From the NCBI RefSeq assembly GCF_002494345.1, contig NZ_NXNI01000001.1:1426001-1490000 (forward strand): DNA of 64,000 bases, read 5' to 3'. How positions within the stretch are numbered: the stretch's first letter is position 1; the number at the start of each line of letters is the position of its first letter. The translations under genes and the position numbers were made by a program. Of this stretch, positions 25,955 through 35,258 are shown piece by piece. The notes under the pieces are model-generated. The model worked only from the letters and a program-made list of their open reading frames with translations, searched no databases and had not been told where the DNA came from. Source of the stretch: Natrinema ejinorense. Its GTDB lineage: Archaea > Halobacteriota > Halobacteria > Halobacteriales > Natrialbaceae.

Positions 25955-26167
25955 TTACTCCTCGTCTGCGTCGGCGTCGACATCGGCGTCGTCGGCTGCC
26001 TCGAGGGCGTCCTCGGGGACGCCGGCCTCCTGGCCGTCCTCGAAGCTGATGGTGTAGGTGACGTCGCCGAACATCGACTCCATCGTCTGGGAGACGGTTC
26101 CGATCTGGCCGTCGAACTCGCTGTGCTCGTCGTGCAGGACGACTTTGTCGTCTTCCTCGAAGCTCAT
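25955..26167 (-). CDS. Small acidic SH3-like protein (DUF1918-like)
   Basis: From ATG 26167 the 70-residue protein has a short beta-barrel-like sequence (VVLHDEHSEFDGQIGTVSQ then VTYTISFEDGQEAGVP), as in KOW/DUF1918 domains, followed by a 15-residue Asp/Ala/Glu tail. An in-frame upstream start is possible but adds Arg-rich shadow sequence. It may bind RNA or protein; it precedes the exosome-related gene on the same strand. Confidence 0.65.
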   Translation of the reverse strand: MSFEEDDKVVLHDEHSEFDGQIGTVSQTMESMFGDVTYTISFEDGQEAGVPEDALEAADDADVDADADEE

Positions 26168-26381
26168 AGTCGATGATTCCCCGCCGCCGCGTAAAAAGGG
26201 ACTGATTCGCGCCACGACGGGAGCGTGGGCCACTCCGACCCCCCCTCGGCCGATATCGACCGGATCCGTCTCACGGCTGTGTTCCGGTCGAGCGCTTAGC
26301 GCGTCGCCCTCGCTCGCATTTCGCGACGTTGGCTCCGTTGGAATCCTAGTATTCGGACAGTCATTCCCGTGGAACTACTGC

Positions 26382-26618
26382 TCAATCTTTGTTTCGGACC
26401 ATCCTGTTCCATTGCGGTAACCACTCGACGTTTGCTAGGATGGCTGTCAACAGGTATGCAGTGATTGGAAGAAGGAGGCCGAGTCTGACGAGATAGGTCG
26501 GGTCGATTGCTCCGGGATTCCCGGAGAAAACGCCTGTGTATTGAACGACGGCGATCGTCACGAGGACCGTTGCTACGAATTTGAGATGCTCTCTGAGGGA
26601 GGGCGAAGGCACCTTCAT
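26382..26618 (-). CDS. Small two-pass membrane protein
   Basis: The 78-residue protein has a basic N-terminus and hydrophobic segments at about 12-30 and 43-62. Nothing more specific can be said. Local base use is slightly AT-richer than the neighbours. The 214 bases before 26382 hold no other gene. Confidence 0.55.
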   Translation of the reverse strand: MKVPSPSLREHLKFVATVLVTIAVVQYTGVFSGNPGAIDPTYLVRLGLLLPITAYLLTAILANVEWLPQWNRMVRNKD

Positions 26619-26843
26619 ACAAACACCGAGAGGCTGTCAGAATATAAATCAAAGCTAGTCGATGACGTTCGGTACTCGACCTGTACTTACCGCTGAGGGC
26701 GCCAGACGTATAACTCACCGAGCACTGGTCACCGCCGTCTCGGGTGACCGTCCGTGACCAGCCCCGCGGAACCAGCGGCCGGCGATCCTGGCACTGGCCG
26801 CATGGCGACGAGGGAACGCGGATCGGTTCGACGGCTCCTGTCG

Positions 26844-27020
26844 TTATCGCATTCCATCGAGTGCGACGACGGTGTCGGACATGAGCCACGCGTCCTCGCT
26901 GGACGCGTCCTCGATACTGAGCGCGAAAAACGATTCGCGGCCGTCGTCGACGGTGATGCGGTAGCCGCGACTCTGCAACGACCCGGCCGGTTCGGATGGA
27001 TTCGATCGAGCTGAGTCCAC
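26844..27020 (-). CDS. Short DUF7331-like protein
   Basis: From GTG 27020 the 58-residue protein has a central 'GYRITVDDGRESFFALSIEDASSEDAWLMSD' pattern split over two short strands and an AWL motif near the end. This resembles a common small haloarchaeal family (DUF7331 from memory). The start is uncertain; longer upstream frames are Arg-rich. Function unknown. Confidence 0.45.
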   Translation of the reverse strand: MDSARSNPSEPAGSLQSRGYRITVDDGRESFFALSIEDASSEDAWLMSDTVVALDGMR

Positions 27021-27156
27021 GCACGTGTTCGGGAACCGGCGCTGATAACTGGCTCGGTCCGGCCCCCTCGGCTGTGCGCCTCGAGCCACGCCGGGCCGCT
27101 GGGTCGACGCCGCTCGCGAGCCGATCAGTTCGGATCGACTCGAGCCGGGTCCGCGT

Positions 27157-27846
27157 TCAGGCCTGCAGTTCGATGTCGAGTTCCTCGAGGAGTTGATCGG
27201 CCGCCGCGCTCGAGGAGCCGGGACCGCGGGCGGTAATCAGGTCGCCGTCGACGGTGACGCTGGTCGCGGAATCGAGTTCGGCGTCCCAGTTCCCGCCGGC
27301 GGCTTTCACTTCGTCTTCGGTCCAGTAGGGCAGCTTGCGACCGTCGGGCATCCGGTCGGCCTCGTCGACGATGCCCTCTTCCCACTCGTTGGGGAAGCCG
27401 GTCACGTCACGACCGTTGACGATGAACGCCCCGTGGCTGTCGCGGGCGAACCCGAGCATGCCGACGGCGTGGCAGACGACGAGCGCCTTGCCGTCGCCCT
27501 CGACGATATCGCGGAGCAACTCCCGCGCGTGTTTGTCCTGATTGATGTCCCATGCGGTCCCGTGACCGCCGGGGAAGACGACGGCGTCGTACCCCTCGGC
27601 GTCGGCCTGTGCGACCGGGATCGGATCGTTCAGCCGCTCGTCGTTCTCGTGGACCTCCCGGACGTGTTCGACGGTCTCTTCGTCGACCTGTTCGGGGTCG
27701 AGCGATCGCTCGTCGATTACCGGTGGGCTCCCCGACGGCGTCGCGACCGTGATCTCGACGCCGGCTGCGGTGAGCGTATCGAGTGGCTCGACGCATTCTT
27801 CTCCCCAGTACCCTTCCTCGCTGACTACGAATAGTGCGTCCGTCAC
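27157..27846 (-). CDS. DJ-1/PfpI family protein (class I glutamine-amidotransferase fold)
   Basis: The 229-residue protein has a nucleophile elbow VVCHAVG with Cys125, an early Glu (E17) that would pair with it, and 'AVVFPGGHGTAWD' preceding. The length and insertion pattern suit the Hsp31-like branch (glyoxalase III, deglycase or chaperone activity). It stands alone, divergent from the Hsp20 gene, which would fit a protein-quality role. Confidence 0.88.
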   Translation of the reverse strand: MTDALFVVSEEGYWGEECVEPLDTLTAAGVEITVATPSGSPPVIDERSLDPEQVDEETVEHVREVHENDERLNDPIPVAQADAEGYDAVVFPGGHGTAWDINQDKHARELLRDIVEGDGKALVVCHAVGMLGFARDSHGAFIVNGRDVTGFPNEWEEGIVDEADRMPDGRKLPYWTEDEVKAAGGNWDAELDSATSVTVDGDLITARGPGSSSAAADQLLEELDIELQA

Positions 27847-27998
27847 GTCCAGTGGTACGACCGGGAAGGTAAAAACGACCAGCCTTTCGTGCAGTTCTGC
27901 CGGAAATTTACGCGCAAACGGATTAGTGTATCGGATCGTCAGTCTACCGTGGAGTTGCCTTTTTCGCCGTCGGCCACGTAGTCCTGAGAGGTGATAGC

Positions 27999-28457
27999 AT
28001 GTCTGACCGACCCCGTCCCTTCGACGGAATCGACGAGCTACTCGAGCGATTGAACCGCCAGATCGAAACGGCGGCCCGATCGTGGGAAACCCAGGTCGAC
28101 AACCGGAGCCAACTCGATCTCTCGATGGGCGGCTCGGAGACGAGTCTGGACCTCGCCGACGAGGAAGACGAGTTCGTCGTCACCATCGACGTGCCGGGAT
28201 ACGAGAGCGACGACCTCGAATTACGGCTTACCGGCGACACGCTGGCCATCTCGGGCGAGCGTGAGCACCGCCAGGAGAACGGTGACGAGAACTACATCCG
28301 GCGTGAGCGAAAGACACAATCGTTCAGTCGGCAGCTTCGACTGCCCGCTCCGATCGACGTCGACGGCGTAACGGCAAGCGTCAACAACGGGATTCTGACG
28401 ATCCACCTCCCGAAACGAGAGGCGAGCGAGGAGGGACGCTCGATCGACATCGAGTAG
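27999..28457 (+). CDS. Hsp20/alpha-crystallin small heat-shock protein
   Basis: In this 152-residue protein the alpha-crystallin domain spans about 45-140, with 'VVTIDVPGYESDDLELRLTGDTLAISGERE' split by turns and the C-terminal 'NGILTIHLPK' strand. The N-terminal arm is helical. It acts as an ATP-independent holdase. The tail lacks an obvious IxI motif. Starts at ATG 27999. Confidence 0.93.
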   Translation: MSDRPRPFDGIDELLERLNRQIETAARSWETQVDNRSQLDLSMGGSETSLDLADEEDEFVVTIDVPGYESDDLELRLTGDTLAISGEREHRQENGDENYIRRERKTQSFSRQLRLPAPIDVDGVTASVNNGILTIHLPKREASEEGRSIDIE

Positions 28458-28504
28458 CGGGTCGCGACGCCGACCGGTCGCTCGAGGGTCCCCTCGTAGG
28501 GCCT

Positions 28505-28580
28505 GCCGTTACTGGGTCCCGACGCACCCGCGACCCGCTGTGTGGGCGTGCCGGCACCGACCGACAGGAGCCCGTCTCAG
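28505..28580. repeat. Dispersed palindromic repeat, family B copy 1
   Basis: This copy lies in the convergent gap between hsp20 and the DHH gene. On the minus strand it reads ACGGGCTCCTGTC, GTGCCGGCACGCCC, CAGCGGGTCGCGGGTGCGTCGGGAC, in the same order as copies at 38964-39046 and 55127-55190. It may act as a bidirectional terminator or be a small non-autonomous element. Confidence 0.6.
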
Positions 28581-29575
28581 TCGTCGAGGTTCAACGCGTC
28601 GAAGAACCGACGGGTGAGTCGCCCGCCGACGAACGCGAGCAGTTCGTCGGCGTCGTCGTCGTTGTCGGCGAAGAGTCCGAGTTCGATCCGGCCGCCGGCC
28701 ATGTCGTGGTGACCGCCGACCGCACCCAGTTCGTCGAAGCCCGCTTCCAGCGTCTCGCCGATGTTGACCCGTGGATCGATCGAGCGCCCACTGAGCCGGA
28801 TCACGTCGTCGACGATGCCGTAGACCAACACCGTGTCGACGCCCTCGAGGTTGAGGAGATAGTCCGCAGCCTGGGGGAGCGCATCCGTCTCACCGGTCTT
28901 CCCGACGTTCGCGACGAGCGACGAGCCCCGGCGTTCCCGGCTGGCGATGGCCCGTCCGATCGCGTCCAGCGTCCCCGGCGAAAAGGCGCTGCCGTACAGT
29001 TGCTCTAAGATCTCCAGTTCCACGTCGGGGTAGACGGCGAGTGCGGCCTCGTACTCCCGTCGCGTGGGCTCGCGAACGAAGTCCAGACGCTCCCGGTGGA
29101 GCGCAAAGAGCAGTGCGGAGGCCAGCCGCGTCGTGAGGTCGACCTCGAGTTCCTGGAGGTACTCGATGAAGATGGTCGCGGTCGCGCCGTACTCCTCACG
29201 AACGTCCTCGAAGGTGGCGTCTACCGATTCGCCGGGGTGGTGATCGACGACGATGTCGGGCGTGACGCTCGCCGGCACTTCCGTGTTCGCGCCCGATCTG
29301 GAGTGATCGACGAAACTCACGCTATCGTACGCTCCGATCGTGGTCTCCGAAAGGGTCTGCAAGCTGATATCGAGCAAGTTGACGAACGCGCGGTTTTGCT
29401 GATGAGAGATCTCGCCGCCGTAGGCGATCGTTACGTCGTCGACGTCGTGGTCGAGCGCGATCGCCTCGAGGGCGAGTGCGCTGGCAAGACAGTCCGGGTC
29501 GGGATTGTCGTGGCAGACGATTGCCAGCGAGTCGGTCCGCTCGAGGACGGACACGAGTTCGTCCGCGCGTGACAT
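28577..29575 (-). CDS. DHH family phosphoesterase
   Basis: From ATG 29575, 332 residues. DNPDPD (about 23-28) and DHHPGES carry the metal-binding residues, and a C-terminal DHHA1-like part ends in 'GGHHDMAGGRIELG', the substrate-binding motif. Such enzymes cleave nano-RNA, cyclic dinucleotides or 3'-phosphoadenosine phosphate. A longer frame extends upstream to 29704 but lacks protein character. Confidence 0.88.
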   Translation of the reverse strand: MSRADELVSVLERTDSLAIVCHDNPDPDCLASALALEAIALDHDVDDVTIAYGGEISHQQNRAFVNLLDISLQTLSETTIGAYDSVSFVDHSRSGANTEVPASVTPDIVVDHHPGESVDATFEDVREEYGATATIFIEYLQELEVDLTTRLASALLFALHRERLDFVREPTRREYEAALAVYPDVELEILEQLYGSAFSPGTLDAIGRAIASRERRGSSLVANVGKTGETDALPQAADYLLNLEGVDTVLVYGIVDDVIRLSGRSIDPRVNIGETLEAGFDELGAVGGHHDMAGGRIELGLFADNDDDADELLAFVGGRLTRRFFDALNLDD

Positions 29576-30311
29576 ACCGGAGATACGTGGACGAGACGCT
29601 TGAATCCCGCGTCGCGTTTCAGTATTCCTGAATCCTATCGAAGCGGGGCGACCGATCACGTCCGCGGTCGCCGCGGGAGTCGCTCCTGCGTTCAGTCCTC
29701 GCATCTAGCCGAAGTATGGAACGAACGCCGGTGTCGTCGTACTCTCGGTGGGGAGCAGGACGTATCCGAACCGAGTTATATACGTTTTGTGAACATATTT
29801 GCCGGTGTTCCCAGCGGGAGATAACTCGGCTGAACACCTCCAGAACGATTCCCATGGCGGAGAAACCCGCCTCGTAATTCAATAGGGACACACGTCGAGT
29901 AGCTGTTGTCAGGATGACGGCTGCAGCCACCGAGGCGGAGTTCCCCGTCCCGGCCCGGTTCCGATCGTCGATCACGCGCCGACCCGCGTGCCTCGTCGGG
30001 ATGCTCTCGCCGTGAGTACTACAGACGGCGAGCCGAATCCAGCGTGACCCCGATGCGTGATCGGTCGCGGGCAGGGCTCCACTGTCGAGCACGGTTCGAT
30101 TCAGCACCGTCGGCCGCACGTACCGAGGGAAAACGGGAAGACGAAACGGAGACCAATCACGGGAAACGAGACTTATGAGAGCGCCACCCCGGTCGACACG
30201 AACGTCCAGTACTCGGTCCGACCGGCTGGAACGAATCATCGCGGGACCGGCCGTCGGATCCGGAACCGACCGGTCGTTCCTGTGGCACGGGAGACCTCCC
30301 GGGAGAGGCCG
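29576..30311. other. 736-base gene-free stretch
   Basis: Long frames here are Arg/Ser-rich shadows. A TATA-like element (GTTATATACG, about 29775-29785) has no convincing gene behind it; a leaderless 11-codon frame at about 29789 is too short to accept. The 3' part presumably carries the promoter of the regulator at 30312. A non-coding RNA cannot be excluded. Confidence 0.35.
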
Positions 30312-30686
30312 ATGACCGACACCGAGCGCGAGCAGCTCCGAGTGACGGTCACCGTCACCGACGGGGATTCGATCCAGCAGTTGATCGACTGCGTCGACGA
30401 CGTCGTCGACGCGGAGGCCGTGGCCGATCGATCGTCGAACTCCAACGAGTACCCAGCAGCGATCAGTATCGACGTCGACGAAATGACGCCAAAACAGTGG
30501 GAAGCCCTCGAGTTAGCCGACGATCTGGGCTACTACGAGCGGCCACGACGGACCGACCTCGAGACGCTCGCGTCCGAGTTGTCGATCTCGAAGTCGGCCG
30601 TTTCCCAGCGACTGCGAGCGGCCGAGGCGACGCTGATCAGAGCCCTGTTCGAGTCGACGTCCGGACGTGATTCGACGGAGCAGTAG
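30312..30686 (+). CDS. HTH-10 (Bat-type) helix-turn-helix regulator, short form
   Basis: From ATG 30312 the 124-residue protein ends in the haloarchaeal HTH-10 motif: 'LTPKQWEALELADDLGYYERPRR' pattern followed by 'LASELSISKSAVSQRLRAAE'. Most Bat-type regulators have sensor domains in front; here only 60 residues precede the HTH, so it may respond through partner proteins. The residues upstream of this ATG are low-complexity. Confidence 0.8.
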   Translation: MTDTEREQLRVTVTVTDGDSIQQLIDCVDDVVDAEAVADRSSNSNEYPAAISIDVDEMTPKQWEALELADDLGYYERPRRTDLETLASELSISKSAVSQRLRAAEATLIRALFESTSGRDSTEQ

Positions 30687-30824
30687 CGGAATCGCACCGC
30701 CCCGGTACCCCTCTCCGAGACGGCCAGCGAGTCGCCAGCGAGCCGGGCCCGTCGCGACCCGTTGTGCACGAACGATCGTGATCAAGTGTACACTTATTTC
30801 ACAGCGGCCATCAGAAGGGCGAGT

Positions 30825-32003
30825 ATGCGAGACGCCTACCTCGTCGGCGCGGGACAATCGGATTACGGGGCATTCCCGTCGGAAAGCTACCGGTCGCTGT
30901 TCCGCACGGCGTTCGACGCAGCGACGGCGAGCGTTCCGAAGGGACTCGAAGCCGCGGACGTCGACGAAGCGTTCGTCGGCAATCTCGGCGTCGGCGGCCG
31001 CCAGCTCGGCCTGTCCGGGCCCGCGGTGACCGAACACGTCGGCCTCGATGGCGTGCCGACGACGCGGGTCGAAAACGCCTGTGCGGCCAGCGGATACGCC
31101 GTCAGACAGGCCGTCCAGGCGGTCAAGTCGGGGATGGCCGACGTCGTCCTCGCGGGCGGCTTCGAGATCATGTCCGACATGAGTTCGGACGCGACGAAGT
31201 ACTGGCTCGGCGTCTCCGGGGAAACCGAGTGGGAGCGACTCTCCGGGACGACGTTCTCCGGGGTCTACGCCCAGATGGCCAGCGTCCACATGGAGCAGTA
31301 CGGCACCACGCGCGAACAGCTCTCGCGGGTCGCCGTCAAGAACCACGCGAACGGCGCGAAGAACCCCCACGCGCAACTGGGCTTCGAGTGTTCGCTCGAG
31401 GACGCCCAGTCCGCGCCGGTCGTCGCCGATCCTCTCAACCTCTATCACTGCTGTCCGACCTCGGACGGGGCGGCCTGCGCGCTGATCGTCAGCGAGGACG
31501 TGGTGGACGACTACACCGATGACCCCATCAGAGTCGCCGGCGTCGGCGCGGGCAGCGACACCGTCGGCCTCTTCCAGCGCGACACCTACACCGGCATCCC
31601 GGCGAGCCAGCGCGCCGCCGAATCGGCCTACGAGATGGCCGGCGTCGAACCCGACGACCTCGACTTCGCGGAGGTCCACGACTGCTTCGCCATCGCGGAA
31701 CTGCTGGCCTACGAGGACCTTGGCTTCTGTGAGACGGGCGAGGCCGGGCAACTGATCGAGTCCGGCGCGACCGAACTCGGCGGCGAACTCCCGGTCAACA
31801 CCTCCGGCGGGCTCAAGTCCAAGGGCCACCCCATCGGCGCGACAGGTGCGGGGCAGGTCGTCGAAGCGTTCAAACAGCTCTCCGGGAAAGCCGGTGAGCG
31901 ACAGGTCGAGCGTCCCGCACGCGGGCTCACGCACAACGTCGGCGGCAGCGGCGGTGCGTCCGTGATCCACATCTTCGAGAAGGAATCGGAGGTGGAAGCA
32001 TGA
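30825..32003 (+). CDS. Thiolase family protein (acetyl-CoA acetyltransferase-like)
   Basis: This 392-residue protein has the thiolase fold: VENACAASG with Cys86 as acyl carrier, HDCFAIAE, and 'SGGLKSKGHPIGATGAGQ' with the catalytic His, then 'THNVGGSGG'. The SCP2-thiolase-like pattern is that of archaeal acetoacetyl-CoA thiolases that partner with HMG-CoA synthase and a DUF35 protein. It overlaps the HMG-CoA-synthase/DUF35 fusion by ATGA. ATG 30825 is preferred. Confidence 0.88.
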   Translation: MRDAYLVGAGQSDYGAFPSESYRSLFRTAFDAATASVPKGLEAADVDEAFVGNLGVGGRQLGLSGPAVTEHVGLDGVPTTRVENACAASGYAVRQAVQAVKSGMADVVLAGGFEIMSDMSSDATKYWLGVSGETEWERLSGTTFSGVYAQMASVHMEQYGTTREQLSRVAVKNHANGAKNPHAQLGFECSLEDAQSAPVVADPLNLYHCCPTSDGAACALIVSEDVVDDYTDDPIRVAGVGAGSDTVGLFQRDTYTGIPASQRAAESAYEMAGVEPDDLDFAEVHDCFAIAELLAYEDLGFCETGEAGQLIESGATELGGELPVNTSGGLKSKGHPIGATGAGQVVEAFKQLSGKAGERQVERPARGLTHNVGGSGGASVIHIFEKESEVEA

Positions 32004-33427
32004 GCGCGATCGCCGGCGTCGGCGCGTACGCGCCCCGATTCCGCATCAGTAGCGAGGCGTTCGAGGAGGCCTGGGGACAGTTCCACGCCGCCGGCGTGAA
32101 CGAGAAGGCAGTTCCCTCGGCCGACGAAGACGCCCTGACGATGGGCTACGAGGCCGCGGCGCGAGCCCTCGAGTCGGCCGACACCGATCCCAGCGAAATC
32201 AACTGGCTGGCGTTTGCGTCCTCGCGACCGCCGGAAGCCGAGGAGGACCCCACCGCCCGGCTGGGCGCGATGCTCGCCCTCTCGGAGTCGGCCACTCGGC
32301 ACGTGTTCACCGGCAGCACGCGCGCCGGAACCCGCGCGCTCTGGGCCGGCCTGGACGCGCTCGAGGCCGACTCGACCACCGCGCTCGTCGTGGCGGCCGA
32401 CGCGCCGAAGGGCGACCCCGACGACGGGATGGACCACGCTGCCGGCGCGGGTGCCGCGGCGTTCGTCCTCGAGCACGAGGGCCCGGCCGAAATCGTCGAC
32501 CGCGCCGAGTATTCCGCGCCGTATCCGGGAACCCGGTTCCGCAAGACCGGCGAGGACGAGACGCAGGGCCTTGGCGTCACCCAGTACGACCGGCAGGCGT
32601 TCACCGAGACGATCGGCGGGGCCGTCGCCGGTCTCGAGGTCGAACCCGAACCCGAAGCGGCCGCGATCCAGGCCCCCGACGGGAAGCTCCCCTACCGCAC
32701 GGCGGGCGCGGCCGGCGTCGGCACCGACGAGATTCGGGCCGCCGCGACGGTCCACGAACTGGGTGATCTGGGCGCTGCGAGCGTTCCGCTGTCGCTCGCG
32801 AGCGCGCTCGAGGACGGGTACGACTCCGTCCTCGCGGTCTCTCACGGCAGCGGCGCGGGTGCCGATGCCATGGTCGTCGAAGCGGACGGGAACGTGCCGG
32901 TGGAAACCGCACTCGAAGGCGCGGATCCGCTTTCCTACGCCGAGTACCTGCGCCAGCGCGGCGTCGTGACCACCGGGCCGCCCTCGGGCGGCGGCGCTTA
33001 CGTCAGCGTCCCCTCCTGGCGGCGCTCGATTCCCCAGCGATACCGGCTCGCGGCCGGTCGCTGTTCGGAGTGTGGTGCCCTCTCGTTCCCGCCGGAAGGG
33101 GCCTGTGGCGACTGCGGCGCGCTCGCCGAGTACGACCCCGTCGAACTCGCGGGCAAGGGCACGATCGAGGCCGTGACGACCATATCGCAGGGCGGCGCGC
33201 CGCCGGAGTTCGCCGAACAGCAGGCCAAGTCCGGCGACTACGCGGCTGCGATCGTCGCGCTCGAAACCGAGAGCGGCGACGAGACCGTCAGCGCCCCCGC
33301 GATGGGGACCGACGCGGATCCCGCCGATTTCTCGGTCGGCGACCGGATCGAGACGACGATCCGCCGGATCTACACGCAGGAAGGCGTCACCCGCTACGGG
33401 TTCAAGATTCGACCCGCGGGCGAGTAG
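32000..33427 (+). CDS. HMG-CoA-synthase-like protein fused to a DUF35 zinc/OB domain, triad apparently lost
   Basis: Residues 1-340 follow the archaeal HMG-CoA synthase fold (SAIAGVGAYAPRFRI start). Residues 341-475 are a DUF35 domain with zinc cysteines C355, C358, C369, C372 and an OB-fold. By remembered alignment with archaeal HMG-CoA synthases, the catalytic Glu falls on Ser (FASSRPP, 72-78), the catalytic Cys on Ser106 (TGSTRAGT) and the His on Gln/Ala (IQAPDGK, 223-229). It therefore looks like a scaffold or a diverged enzyme rather than a normal synthase. Known archaeal complexes join thiolase, synthase and DUF35 so that the intermediate is channelled; here the last two are fused and co-translated with the thiolase. 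Confidence 0.8.
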   Translation: MSAIAGVGAYAPRFRISSEAFEEAWGQFHAAGVNEKAVPSADEDALTMGYEAAARALESADTDPSEINWLAFASSRPPEAEEDPTARLGAMLALSESATRHVFTGSTRAGTRALWAGLDALEADSTTALVVAADAPKGDPDDGMDHAAGAGAAAFVLEHEGPAEIVDRAEYSAPYPGTRFRKTGEDETQGLGVTQYDRQAFTETIGGAVAGLEVEPEPEAAAIQAPDGKLPYRTAGAAGVGTDEIRAAATVHELGDLGAASVPLSLASALEDGYDSVLAVSHGSGAGADAMVVEADGNVPVETALEGADPLSYAEYLRQRGVVTTGPPSGGGAYVSVPSWRRSIPQRYRLAAGRCSECGALSFPPEGACGDCGALAEYDPVELAGKGTIEAVTTISQGGAPPEFAEQQAKSGDYAAAIVALETESGDETVSAPAMGTDADPADFSVGDRIETTIRRIYTQEGVTRYGFKIRPAGE

Positions 33428-33569
33428 CGGGCACGAGTCCGAGCCGTCGAAATCGGGTTTCGGCTCCGTCGAAGATGGAGACTCGTCTCGAAGCGAGCTA
33501 TCGCTCGCTGAGCGTTCTATCGGCCGCGAACGCCGTTCGTCCGGTCGAATCGAGAACGGCCGAGCGCAG

Positions 33570-33749
33570 TTACGGCTGAAAATGCGGCCAGCTTTTTTCC
33601 GGGATCAGTTCGGTTTCGCCACAGCAGCCACACTCCGCGGGTGCCTCGTACTGGTGACCGCTATCGGTTCGTTTGGAGACCGTACCGGCGTGCATCGTCT
33701 GACAGGCCGTACAGACGTACTTTTCCGGCATTTCTGGGGCGTGGGCCAT
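33570..33749 (-). CDS. Small zinc-ribbon protein
   Basis: From ATG 33749, 59 residues. Cysteine pairs CTAC and CGCC are separated by 26 residues, and the C-terminus ends SWPHFQP. A second Met at 33731 is an alternative start. Such tiny rubredoxin-like or zinc proteins are common in haloarchaea; role unknown. Confidence 0.6.
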   Translation of the reverse strand: MAHAPEMPEKYVCTACQTMHAGTVSKRTDSGHQYEAPAECGCCGETELIPEKSWPHFQP

Positions 33750-33860
33750 GCCAATGAGTACCCGTGCCAGCGATATATAGCCGGGGTGAGAACATCTCGC
33801 AGAATAGCTGACGTATAGACGTGATGAACGCGCCGTCCGTCCTCTCGAGCGTCGATAGTA

Positions 33861-33930
33861 GCCGCTGAAAGTCACTGCACACCTCATCGCACGACGACGT
33901 TGCGATGAGTGTGGAAATCGTTTCAGTGGC
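33861..33930. repeat. Dispersed palindromic repeat, family A copy 3 (most complete)
   Basis: The outer arms GCCGCTGAAA and TTTCAGTGGC pair with one mismatch, and the inner arms CTCATCGCA and TGCGATGAG pair perfectly. Between them is CGACGACGT. It lies right after the ornithine-cyclodeaminase-like gene, with its right arm reaching the stop codon. Confidence 0.7.
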
Positions 33931-34934
33931 TACTGATCGTTCCCCGTCAGCGCCTCGCTCGCCGGTGCGAACTCGATCGTCTGTCCGAGCCCCTGTTCGC
34001 TGGCGCGCTCGTAGAGCAGGTACGCCGCGGCGACCGTTTCGATGCCCGTCCCGCCGCTGTCGAAGACGGTGATCTCGTCGTCGCTCGTCCGGCCCGGCTC
34101 GGTCCCGGCGACGACCTCGCCCAGTTCCGCGTGCACGTGGTCCTCGGTGATCACGCCCTCCTCCAGCGCCTGGATGAACGAACCGGCGTCCATCGTCGCC
34201 CGTTCGCGGAGGTCCGGGACGTAGGTCGCGTTCGCGATCGTGTTCGCGTCCAGCTCCCGCGCGTCCGGCGAGTACTGGCCCATCGCGGTGACGTGGGTCC
34301 CCGGTGCTAGGTCGTCGCCGTCGACGACCGGTTCGCTGGCCTGTGTCGCCGTGATTACGACGTCCGCGTCGGAGACGGCGGCCGTACTCGAGTCGACCGC
34401 GTGGACGTCGGCCGTGAGGGCGTCGTCGAAGTCGGCAGCGAACGACTCGCGGTTCTCGGGGGTCGGCGAGTAGACCCGTACCTCGGTGAAGTCGCGGACC
34501 GTGGCGGTGGCGTGGAGTTGCCCCCGCGCCTGTGCGCCGCTACCGATGATCGCGAGGGTGTCGGCGTCCTCGCGGGCGAGTTCGTCGACGCCGACGGCAC
34601 CGGCGGCTCCGGTCTTGAACGGGTTCATGCTCGCGCCATCGAGGAGGGCGAGCGGGGCACCGCTCTCGGCGTCGAAGAGTGGGGTCATGAACCAGCCGTC
34701 GACGGCACCGAAGCCCGCGCTGTACATATAGCCGCCCATCGCGCCCGTCTCGGGAAGGAGGGCAGCGTAGGCAGTGAACATGCCCTCGGGATCTCCACGC
34801 AGGAACTTCGATCGCGGCTTTGCCGGTGCCCCCTCGCCGCGCTGGCGATATCCTTCACGGACGGCGTCGACGTACTCAGCCGGCGTTGCGAGGTCGGCAA
34901 CCTCCGCGCTGGTCAGAAACAGCGTGTCAGTCAT
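33930..34934 (-). CDS. Ornithine cyclodeaminase / mu-crystallin family protein
   Basis: In this 334-residue protein a Rossmann part around 120-260 carries 'LAIIGSGAQARGQLHATATVRDF' (NAD(P) binding), with a substrate-binding 'KPRSKFLRGDPEGMFTAY' earlier. Family members act as ornithine cyclodeaminase, alanine dehydrogenase or ketimine reductase; no residue here decides which. ATG 34934 follows a start just upstream in frame. Confidence 0.85.
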   Translation of the reverse strand: MTDTLFLTSAEVADLATPAEYVDAVREGYRQRGEGAPAKPRSKFLRGDPEGMFTAYAALLPETGAMGGYMYSAGFGAVDGWFMTPLFDAESGAPLALLDGASMNPFKTGAAGAVGVDELAREDADTLAIIGSGAQARGQLHATATVRDFTEVRVYSPTPENRESFAADFDDALTADVHAVDSSTAAVSDADVVITATQASEPVVDGDDLAPGTHVTAMGQYSPDARELDANTIANATYVPDLRERATMDAGSFIQALEEGVITEDHVHAELGEVVAGTEPGRTSDDEITVFDSGGTGIETVAAAYLLYERASEQGLGQTIEFAPASEALTGNDQ

Positions 34935-35012
34935 ACCAAACACCACGAATCGGAGACGGGAAAAGGAACCGAAACCGGGAATACTGGGAGAGGGCGACGG
35001 AGAGAGATCGAA

Positions 35013-35258
35013 TCAGTCGGCGTTGATCGGCGGCCGCGCCGAGCGGGTTTCGTCGGCGGTGTTTGCTGGCGTATTGACGAACATTGCGTGCCCGATGATC
35101 CCCATCGCAACCAGCGAACCGATCGGTACCGCCGCAGTCAACGAGATCCCGACGACGGTGAGAGCTGCGGTGATACCGAGCAGTGCGACTGGGATGAGGC
35201 CGAGAACAATGTCGTAATATCCAGTCATAATCTGTTCTATAGTAGGAGGAATTCCCAT
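35013..35258 (-). CDS. Small membrane protein
   Basis: This protein of 81-86 residues has two to three hydrophobic segments (GLIPVALLGITAALTVVG; AVPIGSLVAMGIIGHAMF) and a basic/acidic tail. The start could be 35273 or 35258. No family recognised; the gene has a TATA-less AT-rich upstream stretch. Confidence 0.5.
   Translation of the reverse strand: MGIPPTIEQIMTGYYDIVLGLIPVALLGITAALTVVGISLTAAVPIGSLVAMGIIGHAMFVNTPANTADETRSARPPINAD

Noticed and set aside
29619-30239. 206-codon minus-strand frame in the gap before the HTH-10 gene
   Set aside because: Arg/Ser-rich composition, no motif, no promoter-start arrangement.
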